Of a stretch of DNA of 64,000 bases, positions 1 to 10,699 are shown in pieces. Numbering within the stretch: the stretch's first letter is position 1; each line of letters starts with the position of its first letter. The notes under the pieces are model-generated. The model saw only the letters and a program-made list of their open reading frames with translations, made no database searches and was not told where the DNA came from. Origin of the DNA: Diploscapter coronatus (lineage: Eukaryota; Nematoda; Chromadorea; Rhabditida; Rhabditidae); NCBI GenBank assembly GCA_964036155.1, contig OZ038422.1, positions 18,003,201 to 18,067,200 of the forward strand. The letters run 5' to 3'. The translations under genes were made by a program, and so were the position numbers.

Positions 1-268
1 ATATTTATTTTTTATCTTTTCACAAATTTCAAATTATTCATTTACTCTTAATTAAAAAAAAAAAAAAACTTGCTGTGTGAGGCGGGACGCGTATTCACGA
101 AAGACATAATATGAAATACACGATGCAGAGAAGCAGAGCACGGCAAAACAGTGATTAATCTCACGGATACCCCTTCTTCCCTCTGCAAGTCTTTTTGTGG
201 GACAAAGGAGAGGATCTCAGCCAAAATACTTGGTCCTTCGTTTAATTTACTTATTAAAGTATTTTCAG

Positions 269-355
269 TCCGAATCGTCATCTTCCCATTCCGATCGTTC
301 TGATCGTCGTCCTCTTATGTCCACCAAAGTCGATGACGAAGAATCGAGTGTTTAG
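269..355 (+). CDS. Probable last exon of a gene entering from the left edge
   Basis: A clean TTTTCAG acceptor at 262-268 opens a 28-codon frame that ends in TAG at 353-355. The peptide is Ser/Asp/Arg-rich and acidic (begins SESSSSHSDRSDRR, ends DDEESSV), typical of a cytoplasmic or disordered C-terminal tail. No compatible upstream exon could be joined inside the window: the in-frame region before 170 has stop codons and no usable acceptor. The rest of the gene would therefore lie left of position 1. Function is unknown. An antisense frame covers part of the same DNA (281-48, minus) but shows no splice support. Confidence 0.35.
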   Translation, partial: SESSSSHSDRSDRRPLMSTKVDDEESSV

Positions 356-1792
356 CCCATTGTATATCAGACAATTCAGCTCATGTTTCAATATCAGATA
401 CTCTTCTCATTTTTCATTTGTATTTGAACTTCCTTCAATATATGGTAAATGCGGGATTATTTTGACAGTAAGTAGCATATCCTACTCACAAAAATTGTTT
501 GCAAATTTAATTTATTAGCATTTTCAAATTAGCTTGTTGGTTAAATTATAGGAACATATTGAACGACAACAATGCGTGCCTATCTTTTATCATTTTTAAC
601 ATGAATATAGCTTTGAATTTAGCCAATTGCATCTGTGATATTTATATTGATTTACATACCTGTGAAAAATAGTATAAATCATTATAGGAATGACTGAAAT
701 AATAAAGAAATTTTTATCAATGTGGAATAAAATTATTCGAATTAATCGAAACGTTTGCAACTTATTACAATACCGTACTCTCTAATTGAAGTGCATTTCC
801 ATCTGAAGGGCACTCTAATAGTAAGGCACCCAAGCATTTCAGAAATATCCATTTCACAAATCAAATCATCGTAGAATTGTTCGTTCATTCCATAGTTTTA
901 GAGCATGTTTACTATTAATACTAACTTTCTACTATAATTATTTGAGAGGTTATGACTTTTTAAAAAAAAAATCGAATCTTTCGAAAATAATTTGAGATCT
1001 GAGAATATAAGGACATGCCCTTCAGCTAGAGGAAATACGGTATCATGAGGTTATAGAGATATTCTGGATGGCTTAGATTCAGATTAGATACAAGAATAAT
1101 TGAATTTATGTAATACATCTCGTAAGAAATTATAGAATTCTAAACTAAATCTTTTATCTGAATATTCAAGGTTATATTGCGCAAAAAACAATTCAAGCGT
1201 AGATAAATTTTATGTAGTTTCAGCATTTCTGTTGAGAAATATTGGAAAAGAATTTGATTTTGCAAGAATGGGACACGTGGCATTTCATAAATTTATTCTG
1301 TGAATGTTTCTTAATGAACATCAAGATCACTTTATATTCACATGTCGAGCAGTATAATGATTTTCTCGATTTAATTTTATTTATCGACGCATTTTCTAGC
1401 ATCCAATTCGATTTATTTTGTTCAGCTTTTCCTTATTTTTTTTCTAAATTTATTGATTTTTTTTATAATCATTTTAATATTGCTCAGATACAGTAATATT
1501 GCGGAGTTTTTCTTCTCTTTTATCAGTCTCTCATTTAAAATCTTGCAACGAATTGTTTTGCGCGAAACCGAGGGGCGGGTATGCGTGCGTGCCGCGCTGA
1601 GAATCGATCGACGATAGAGTGCGGGCAGACAGGAGAGCAGAGCGTATTTCGAAAGTCTTCGTAACCTATGCATGTCCCCTTCCCCTGTCCTTCCCGCATT
1701 CATTCATACCCACTTCGAGTTGCAGAACGGTCGTGTGCCAATCTGCTCTCGCATTTTTTGTTTCCAATTTCTATATTTGCTGAGTTAAATTC
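356..1792. other. Intergenic, AT-rich; upstream region of the bZIP-like gene
   Basis: No supported coding exon. The last 290 bases (about 1500-1790) become pyrimidine-rich on the plus strand, which may be the promoter/outron side of the bZIP-like gene. No convincing TATA box was found. Confidence 0.5.
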
Positions 1793-3047
1793 ATGGACAC
1801 TCAACACGAAATGAAGAGTTTTAGAGGTTCCTCAGACAATACCGAACTCGAAAGCCTCTCAGACTGGGACTGGGACTGCTCTGGCCTTCCTATCTTGGAA
1901 GCAGACGATCCTTTCGTCTCCAGATCGTTGACAGAAACCAATCACAGACTTTCCCTAATCGTTCAACAGTTGGCAGCCTACATGGAGCAGTTCCGCCCGA
2001 ATTATTCCCCTGATCGTGAGTCAACCATGCCGCCAGATTCATTCAATTTCCTCCGATCACGTGATCAATCATTTCCATTTGTAGTGTCGAGCTGTTCCCC
2101 CAACCTGAGCATCAAGACCGACGATGACTCGACCTACTTCCCCGATGACTACCAGTACCTGTCTCCGATGCCTTCTCCTGGAGTCCAACACCAATTCAGC
2201 AGTGGAAGTGGCCCTTTGAAATGTGAAGTAAGCCTTTAAATTTATAACAACTTGACTTGAGCTTAAAATTTGGTCAAATTTATAAACCTCGAATAAGAAC
2301 TAGCAGTATTTCTATGAATAAGCAATAACTTTTAATGTTCAGGTCATCGACCAGGGCTTTGTCAGTGGCGGTCCGATTCGTTCAGTCAAGCGAGGCCGAC
2401 CAATGAAGGCCCTCTCTGCCGGCGCATCTTCGCAGGCGAAATAGTAAGTTGGTTTACTCATTTTTGAGATTTAAAAAAGCAACATGCTAAATTTCAGCGC
2501 GAAGAAGTACAGAGAGGACAGAAAGAACGAGCTCAGTTACTACAAAAGTCTGAGCGAGCAGCTGATGGAGGAGGTCAAAATGCTGCGTCAGAAGGATCGG
2601 CAACGCGACGAGCAAGAACGAGTCGTCAGACAAGAGATGGAAGGACTCCGACAGGCGCTCCAGGTATGAAATTCATAATTAACATTAACTCTAGAAATAG
2701 TTTAACTTTGGTTTAACTTCAAGGAGATTATTAGCAATTTAAATCCAGGGCTAGGGTCAACTTTACGTTAAAACAACCGTGAGTTCATATAATTACAGCG
2801 CACGAGCCAACTGGAAGGAATTGTGCAGCAACTCAAGTCGTTGGTTGGGAACAGTGGAAACAAGCAACAGCTCGTTGAGACCAAACCGTCGTCTCCTAAC
2901 GATTTCCAACTTCCCGGATCATCTTCTCCCACCGAAGGACTTTTCAGCTTTGGGAACTCGGAAGACAGATCGCCGTTCGATTTGATTCCTTTCGAGGAAA
3001 CCGTCGACATCCGAGAACTCGACGACTTTCTTTTCAAAAACGATTAA
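1793..3047 (+). CDS. bZIP-like transcription factor
   Basis: Five exons (1793-2015, 2085-2227, 2343-2443, 2498-2663, 2799-3047) give 293 residues with all phases consistent. The N-terminal half is acidic and Ser/Pro-rich (SDWDWD near residue 25; LSPMPSPG later), as in activation domains. A short AT-hook-like KRGRP is followed by a basic stretch (KYAKKYREDRK) and a long heptad helix with Leu/Val every seven residues (EQLMEEVKML...VVRQEMEGL), which is the order of an ATF4-type bZIP. The position normally held by the invariant Asn of the basic region appears to be Gln, so DNA binding may be altered. The C-terminus is acidic (ELDDFLFKND). Intron 1 (69 nt) has no stop and keeps frame, so a retained form would add 23 residues. 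It is called bZIP-like because only the basic/zipper pattern, not full-length similarity, is recognised. Confidence 0.7.
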
Positions 3048-4140
3048 TTAGGCCAATTTGTTTGATCTGACTCTGTACTTTTGTACTGTTTGATAAATTG
3101 TAATTTTTGAAGATTGAATATTTGAAAATTTAAACCGATTTTATTACACTTTAATCTTCGAAGATGACATTTATTCACCTCATTACTTTGTTTCCATCTT
3201 ACTTATTACTATCGTATATTATACAAATAGCTTTTAGTATCTCAAATTTGTAACGATTTACCCCCTTCATTCTCGCCTCATCATTTTCAATGTATCTTTT
3301 CTCGTTTATTTTGAAAAATTTTGATTGCGAAGAAAAGAAAAAAACCCTCCAAAAAAAATGCGTGTATACTAATCAGATAGATTTTCAAATATATATGGAA
3401 TACTTTTATCATTTATTGTTTTATTTTCTATTTGGTCATTTAGTTCACCATAATTAAAAAACCCTAAAAATTATAAAATGAAAACTAATCAAAAATATTT
3501 TCTCATCTATTGTATTGTTTATACATTTTGAGATTATATTTTTATTCTGTGTTTTTTTTCATTTATTATATTTTGTTATCTCAATTGAACTAGTTTACTG
3601 ATGTAGTTATTGGCATTTCTGATATATTATGCGTCAATTATTAGGAAATCTGCATTTATTACAATTGTCTGTAGATATTTATTCGATTTTTTGCGTTTTG
3701 ATAATGTAGAAATTCATAGTCCTTGTAGAATACTGATTTAAAATTGAATATTATCTACATTTGAAAGTATCTCGGTATTTTGTGGCACATTGCTGTGCAA
3801 TTTTCTATTTTCTTACGGTTATTTAAATTTATTTGACTTTGGTCAGGTTGTTTTGAAGCACTTGTGTGAAAATTATTATCATTTTTATTGTTACAGTTTA
3901 TGACGGTTATATTATCATCAATTAATAATCGGATTTGAAAAACTAACAAAAAATTAAACCATTTGTATATAAAATGTGTATTTTGTGATTATTGCAAATG
4001 TTTTATTCATGCTCCCATAGGAGTTATCTGTTTATGACTCATTTTTCTGATAGACATTAAAATTATACACGTCATTTTCAGTGAATTGATAAAGTCGAGA
4101 AAAGGCAGGCGGCCGGGTAAAAGATAAGGGGAGTGGCAGA
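3048..4140. other. Intergenic, AT-rich
   Basis: Contains the 3' UTR of the bZIP-like gene and very AT-rich sequence. No coding exon, RNA gene or element is supported. Confidence 0.5.
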
Positions 4141-5292
4141 ATGAGTGAAATGTATGAAAGACAAACGATGACTTTGGATTGGACTGGGGAATTCGGCCTG
4201 CAACAAAATGACAAACAAAGGTTGGATTGTGAATAATGAATTTGCTGATAAGAATTCCGATGAGGAAATGACGTAATCTCCCTTGAACTAACAGCATTTA
4301 TTCTGAATTCGTATCGTGCCCCCAATCATATAGTATCAAAGACAAAAAGAACTCATAAAATTTTGCCGATTTGTTGTGTCTTAAAACAGATTGAGCGCGA
4401 ACCAAAACGAAGATTACATAAATGAACTTTTAGGAAATCTAAGAACATTTTGTAAATATATAGGATTTATAACTTAATATCTGAGCTTTCTGATTATAAC
4501 TTTCCTTCTTAAGCTCATCATCAAACGACTGTTCTCCCTCAACATCTTCCCAAGTATCACAGGCAGATTCAGAGGAATCGTGCTCTTCCCAACTTAGCAG
4601 CCAATCTTCTGTCGCACATCGAAACAACATAGCGAGAATCACCAAGAGAAAGGTTGAACGAGATAGATTTGTGATGGAGAAAATTGCAGATGACGTCCAA
4701 ATATCATTAAATGATTTGATAACTTCAGATGACAAAACAAATCCATCAGTCAAAATTCAAATCTCTGGTAGCTGCTAAAGAACGCAAAAGAATTGGAAAG
4801 TTCGTTGGTAAATGTGAACGTTGAGAAGAGGAACTGATCAGAACAATTTAGGCCGAAGATACCAAGATAACACAACATTATCACTGAAAAAATGGAAACG
4901 GTGCAAAGAAAAGGTTGATTGGGAAGGAAGGAACATTGATTACTCAAAATGACATTGACAGATTGATAGAGAATTCGATCCGCAACTCAGAGAGATGATT
5001 GAGAGGACTGAAAGACTACAGAGGGAGCATAGAGAGCTTCTACAGGCCAGCATTGAAGCCAGGATAAAGGTTGGAAGAATTGAAAAGTATAAATTAGTAG
5101 AATTTGATGTTTCAGAACGACAGACTAGCGCAAGAGTGTGCAGAATTGAGAGCGCAGGCAGAGTCGAGACAACTAGCCACTTATCAAGCATTGCTACGTG
5201 CAGTTAGAATGAGAATAGAGCAGACAGATAATGAAAATGATAATGATCACGATGATTTTGTATATGAACCTGATGCTGATGCCTTTGAATAA
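4141..5292 (+). CDS. Unrecognised basic/coiled-coil protein
   Basis: Seven short exons (4141-4220, 4390-4451, 4555-4652, 4729-4807, 4852-4913, 4962-5069, 5116-5292) join without phase conflict into 221 residues ending in TAA. Start is the first in-frame ATG (MSEMYERQ). Order of features: Asn/Gln-rich N-terminus; Ser-rich segment (about residues 50-75); a Lys/Arg-rich middle (ARITKRK, KERKRIGKF, SLKKWKRCKEK); a strongly charged coiled coil (about 125-200, with RTERLQREHRELL and NDRLAQECAELRAQAE); and an acidic tail (DNDHDDFVYEPDADAFE). The layout suits a nuclear or cytoskeletal adaptor, but no family is recognised and no function is proposed. Several donors are GTTG-type (GTTGGA, GTTGAA, GTTGAT) and exon 3 uses a CCCAAG acceptor. 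The 3' four exons are firm; exons 1-3 are less certain. Confidence 0.6.
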
Positions 5293-6778
5293 CGACATGC
5301 TGACATACTGACAGAATCGAGTCATGCACTTCAACTTAGGCAACTCGTATGGTACAAAATGTATTCCCCAACAAGTAAGAATGCCATTTTCTTCGATTTT
5401 CGTAGCACTTTTGTAACATGTCGAATTAGAGTTCGTCAGGTATCATTTCCGGAAAAACTATTGTAAATATCTCTCCTGCACTTTTCATTCTAACACATTG
5501 TGTCTGCTTGTCTGCGCCTTTTTGCCTTTTATGCTTGTCTGTTGCGGGTCAAATTCGATAGATACTCTCACTCGAGACATTATCCAAATGATGATAGATA
5601 GGAAATTATCAATTACTAATCACCGCAACGGATTACGTCTGAAACCAGAAGTCAGCTTGAGAATTGAACTTTATTTACTCAAGAATTAAAGAAAAATGTA
5701 AATGCATTTGAAGAAAGCGATGAAGCATCAAATATAAATAGTAAGCTAAAATAAATATGATAAAGAAAAAGTTGCCAATGAAGGATATAGAATTCACTGA
5801 CTAAAAAGCTCGTAATTAACTTTTCTTCTGGTACTTTCATATATAAGAGTATCCAAGTTAGTAAATTATCTATCTAAATCCAAAAAACCATAAAGTGTCG
5901 CGAAAATAGCTAAATTTTGTCTAATTACACGATACAATAAAGATATTGCAGACATCTGTTAGTTTTTCATAAAATCAGTTTAAGCTGAATAGCCAAGAAA
6001 TTTTTAATTATGCACAAAAATAGTGTTTTCTTCTGAGTTTTACCGAGAATATAAATAAAGTTCGCTGAATTAGCTAAATCGCATGATTAGGTTCGAAAAA
6101 AAATTTCAATAAATAAAAGCAAACTAGAAGTTGGGATATGAAGCAAAGTAAATGTGTGAGAAGAATTATGGATTCATTATTGCCAATGCTCTAGCGATTG
6201 GAATGAGCTCAAGCAGCAGCATTTCGAATGCTAAGAGGACAGCCATAGACAATGCAAGCAGCATTTCGAATGCTAGTATACCTCCCAAAGCTGCGTCACT
6301 TGGGAGATGGGAAAGTCGCAAAATTTATCCCATCAATGTGCTTGTGGGTTGTGAAGCGATGAGGATAGAAAACTGGTTCGCAATAGTAATGCATCAGAGT
6401 CAAACTGGAAAGGAAGCGTCAGGATTGTAAAAGAAAACTTAGAGACTCAGAAAAGCTAGCTCTTCGACAGGAACGGGGCAATTTTGGTATTTTGAAAACC
6501 AATTTCAACTACGAATTTACGTCCCAAAAATTCGATTACGATTTCGATCTCGATCTTGGTCATACCTTTGTTCCTGATATTATTATATTTTTTATTATGT
6601 TTATTCGGAGGTGTTTTTGAGGAAAATATTCAATTACATTTTTAATATACTCGAGCAGAGATAAGTGAAAATGAATGATCCGCCCATTTACGATATAAAA
6701 TATTAGCGAGACATAGATACTTGACGTAGTGCTAATTTTGTGAAGCGAAGATTGAAAATGGGTTTTATTTTTTAAGTC
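5293..6778. other. Intergenic; short repeats and possible gene debris
   Basis: Only short unsupported frames. A 19-bp direct repeat (AGCAGCATTTCGAATGCTA) occurs twice near 6210-6280, inside a 92-codon frame (6152-6430) that otherwise lacks splice or family support. Confidence 0.4.
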
Positions 6779-6855
6779 TCCATAGTCGATTTGTATTTGG
6801 TATAAAATTGAAATTAAAAAAAGACGACTACATTCTTATATAGTAGAGGTAATTT
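6779..6855. repeat. Left boundary repeat of the CUB gene array
   Basis: About 77 bp beginning CCATAGTCGATTTGTATTTGG and ending TATAGTAGAGGTAAT. A diverged copy occurs in the same orientation at 17865-17943 on the other side of the three-gene array. Confidence 0.6.
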
Positions 6856-7024
6856 TTGAGTCCAAGAGCATAAAAATGAAAGCTCTCGATAGATGTTCAA
6901 ATCTTTTAAATAAAAAAACCACTTATATATTATTTTAATCGACATAATTTGCTATTTATTTTAGCAATATCAATATAAGAGTGTCTATCAGCGTGTTTAT
7001 GCGAAAGAGCAGGGCGCGGTGAAC

Positions 7025-7061
7025 TCGGCTTTGTGCTCGAGCGAATCGAATACAAAGCCGA
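7025..7061. promoter_or_regulatory. Upstream hairpin of CUB gene copy 1
   Basis: Perfect 10-bp inverted repeat TCGGCTTTGT / ACAAAGCCGA with a 17-nt loop, about 180 bp before the start codon and 120 bp before the TATA-like box. The same element recurs at the same distance in copies 2 and 3, which argues for a conserved regulatory element or cruciform rather than chance. Confidence 0.5.
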
Positions 7062-7180
7062 ATCTGAATGCACCATTAAGAAACGGAATGATACGAGAAG
7101 GTTTGAATTGAGTATCAAGATTCCTTATCTAGCAGAATAATAAATTAAGCCAGTGATTTTACTGATAGTTGTTCTCCTGT

Positions 7181-7188
7181 TATATAAA
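7181..7188 (+). promoter_or_regulatory. TATA-like box, CUB gene copy 1
   Basis: TATATAAA lies about 53 bp before the ATG at 7241. Copy 3 has the identical box at 14507-14514, while copy 2 has TACATAAA at 11542-11549. Confidence 0.45.
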
Positions 7189-7240
7189 TGGTTGATTTCT
7201 GTAGCACTGATTATCAAATTTACTTCGAAGTAACAAATTG

Positions 7241-9258
7241 ATGTCCAGATTCAAACTCATTTGTGCCATTATTGTAATATGTATTGCTTCAACATCTTGT
7301 GCTATAGTTGAAGGATACAAGAAAGGTAATTCGTTTTAGTTCTTCAGAAATTTGTATACAAATTGTTCAATTTTGAATAGAACTTGATTCTAGAAGTATA
7401 CAATTTTCCACAAACATATAAGATATTCAGATGGTGGTCCAAGATCAAAAGCTACTTGCATCCCCGGTAATATAATGGCTGCTCATTTCATTGATGGTTC
7501 GGGAACGAACTCATACGCACTTTCTTCGGTACTATAAAATGTTATGCACATATATTGAATAAATTTGTTTATTTTAGTCAATAACTATTATGTCTAGAGG
7601 TGACAGCAACTATTGCAACAGTTATCGCTTTATTATCGCAGGTATTTATCGGAGTTGAGCATACATTTTAAAATTACTTATGGTTACTCAAATTATTTTT
7701 TGTCATCTTAGCATTTCAAATGTAATATTCTTTACAAACTTTACATGTGAATTTAACGAGTGTATTATCACAAAGTAAGAATGTCAAAACAATAACTAAA
7801 ATAGTTTTATGTTTCATTGTTTGTTTAGAATCAAATACTCATATAGTTAAACATTTTTAAGATAACCGAGGTGAATTATTATCTAGACTTTATGTCGATT
7901 TATAGGAGTTTCTTATGATTATTTCGCTTGGCCGAGGAATGCTACAACACATAATGAAACATTAATGGCACAAGATTGGCTAAATTTTTCACTACAACCA
8001 TACAGTGGAATATTCGATTTGCAAACGTGATAAATAGTTTATTGCCATATACAAATCAATATTATTTCAGTTCTGTTAACACATTCTTTCAGCGTCCTCA
8101 ATTCTCATCATATGATCCGCTAAGCAACCTTCCACCGTGGGCAGTTATTTATGCGTATAGCGAGTATTTTGTACAAGATTATAAATTAATAAATGTTCAT
8201 TATTCAGCACTGTGAATGGGATGAACAATCTTCTAAATGGTATATCACGATTACACAACGAAGTAATCATTACTACATCCTTTAATTTAACGATTAATTT
8301 GAATTTCGAAGAAAAATATAATAACTCATTATTTAGGGCTATATGGTTTTATTTATGGCATATCCGCTACCTCGATATAAGGTGTCTCAGTTATTGCAAG
8401 TATTGCCGCAATCAAATATAATGTCAATATCATCAAAGCCCATAGAATGGTTACTGAGCCGTTTTAATGCAGGGTGAATTTTCTATAATCTGACTAAAAT
8501 ATAACCGATGATAAAGCACCATTTTTACAGATACTCAGTACCGACAGTTAATCAAACAGGAACTTCGGGGTATATTACATCACCCAATTATCCTAATAAT
8601 TATTCGCATTTTGATTTGAAAGACTATTATATAACAGCTCCATCGACATCTTATACAGTAAGGACATTTATTACATTATTGAACTTTTTAAAAATCGTAT
8701 ATTGTTGTGCAGTTATTTCTAGTGGTTAGAAAATTGAGAAATATCAGAATGTTTAGAAAAGAATAAACCAAATTCACTATTATTCAAAACTTTTACGAAA
8801 AAAGTGATTTAGATAATGCTAACGGTTATTGAATTCGAGTTAGATGTGAACGGCATTGATTCACTATTTGTATGTCAAGGATCAAACATGAACGACAATG
8901 ATTGTTCATATCCGCCGTAGGCATCAATTAGAAAACTTGGAAATGGGTTTGCTGTAGTTGCAAGGGTTTAGCCAATTAATATAGACGAAAACTCGATTCC
9001 TGACCTCAGAACTCAACTGTGGGATCTCATAGAACTGCAACTACTTCAGACATACTTCTCAAATCGTGGCAGTTAGTGTTATATAATGTTATTTTCAGAT
9101 GGTGGGGAACTATACGTCCCACAAATCTCACAATTCAATCTAATGCTGTGACCCTGCGATTTATTAGTGGTATTACGGATATTCATCGAGGATTCAATAT
9201 ATCCTGGACTGCAATCCCCAACCCCCCTGAGGAGAAATCAGACAATTCCATCGGATAA
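7241..9258 (+). CDS. Secreted VWA-like/CUB-domain protein, copy 1
   Basis: A signal peptide (MSRFKLICAIIVICIASTSC) is followed by a VWA-like half with a MIDAS-like DGSGT motif (about residue 50). A C-terminal CUB domain follows, with GYITSPNYPNNY, the ITAP motif, and NAVTLRF...GFNISW near the end; the protein ends NSIG. Supported exons: 7241-7325, 7431-7528, 7578-7641, 7906-8026, 8071-8136 or 8170, 8208-8262, 8337-8473, 8531-8657, 8813-8916, 9099-9258. The exon 5/6 join is unresolved. Ending exon 5 at 8136 closes the frame (338 residues) but drops a conserved peptide (WAVIYAYSEYF); ending at 8170 breaks phase. CUB domains bind proteins or glycans extracellularly. VWA plus CUB is common in nematode secreted C-type-lectin-related families, but no lectin domain is present here. 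Most diverged of the three copies. Confidence 0.72.
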
Positions 9259-9432
9259 CGTTATCCATTTGAAAGTTTCACTGACATTTTATGCAAAAGT
9301 TGTTTTAGCAGCCAAATAAATATTCGATCATGAAAAGTGTTCCTTCTGAATTTTGTAAAATGAAATCTTCATTTCTAGCACGTTAGTTATTTCACTTTGA
9401 ATATTTCATTTCCTATAATTTGTAGAAAAGTA

Positions 9433-10699
9433 TTAGGTTGTGGCATAAGTAATGAGAAAATTTTGGCATTTACATTTTATCATATTTCGCAAAAATGAGA
9501 CAACGAACGGATTAGAAGTAATTGCCATTAGCATTGACTGTTTTCTTCCAACGACCTGGCAGAGCATGGATACCGGCCTTGTAGAACTCCGCAGTCTGGG
9601 AGTCGAAGAATCCCTTCAGTGCAGATTCGACATCTTTACGATCCTTGAAGTTCTGTCCTCTAAGGAAGTGACTGAGGTGCTTGAAGAGGTGGTAATCAGA
9701 GGGGGCCAGGTCGGGACTGTAAGGGGGATGGGGTAGTACGTGCCATCCATAATCCCTCCAGTTCAGCCTTCACACTTCTTGCAACATGTGGCCTAGCATT
9801 ATCATGCTGGAAGTATATTTCGGCCTGTGCTCCTCGAGTGTTTTCCAGATGTAACTTTAACTTTCGTAGCTGTGCAGTGTAGACCTGTGCCGTTACTGTT
9901 TCACCCTCCTTCAATGTCTCCAGTATTCAATACCGTTCACACTCCACCATATACAGAGTAGGATCTTTTTGGGGTGTAGAGAGGGTTTAGGGACGTCTTC
10001 TGGTTGTTCATCCTCATCGACCCACATTGCCCTTCTCTCACTGTTATCGTAGAGGACCCACCTTTCGTCCCCAGTGATAACACGATCCAGCCAGTTCGTT
10101 GTGCGATGATACGTTAGAAGATTCAAAGCATCATCAACCCTCCTATCCTTGTCAAAATCCGAAAGAGCATGGGGTACCCATCTTCCAAGCTTAGCCTTCT
10201 TCTCAATGGTCTTCAGTCCTCGGGCTACAGTGGACCAGTCAACATCAAGGACTGTCTCCATCTCCCGCGTAGTAAGATAGAGGTCATCCTCCACGATCTC
10301 CCGCAATTTGTCCAAATCCAGCTCTCGTGGACGACCTGACTTGGGTTCATCTTCAAACGAGTAGTCTTCTTCCTTGTAACGAGCGACATAACGATAGATG
10401 GTGGTTTGAGAGGGGGCATTGGTGTCATACGTAGCAGTAAGTTTCTCATGGATATCCTTCACTTTGAGGCCACTTAGGAATAAAAAAAGAACTACATTCC
10501 GTAAATGGAAATTGTTGGGAATAAAAGCATTCGACATGTCTCACTAGTAGACTGAGTCGATATGATGGTGGGTTGTTCACGCATAGGGACCCTTCCACTA
10601 TCTATCCCCCCAATGCACTTTGTCCCCTGATAACACATGAAAGAGAGAGGAACGGACAAAAAACATGCAAAAATTCTCATTACTTATGCCACAACCTAA
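9433..10699 (-). mobile_element. Mariner-family DNA transposon, inactivated
   Basis: The ends are inverted repeats beginning TTAGGTTGTGGCATAAGTAA on both sides, flanked by TA target duplications (9431-9432 and 10700-10701), total 1267 bp. It inserted into the spacer behind CUB copy 1; copies 2 and 3 show the uninterrupted site. It carries one transposase remnant on the minus strand. Confidence 0.9.
9512..10537 (-). pseudogene. Mariner transposase, frameshifted
   Basis: The reading direction starts at 10537 and ends at 9512. The helix-turn-helix half (IHEKLTATYDTNAPSQTTIY) and the first catalytic Asp (VITGDERW) lie in one frame. The second Asp (QHDNARPH) follows after a one-base deletion near 9911, and the final Asp region (SPDLAPSDYHLF) after a second shift near 9735, so no full protein can be made. 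The order matches a DD34D mariner enzyme. The C-terminus (NANGNYF) is otherwise well preserved, suggesting fairly recent inactivation. Confidence 0.88.

Noticed and set aside
48..281. 77-codon minus-strand frame at the left edge
   Set aside because: Antisense to the better supported last exon with its TTTTCAG acceptor; no family or splice partner.
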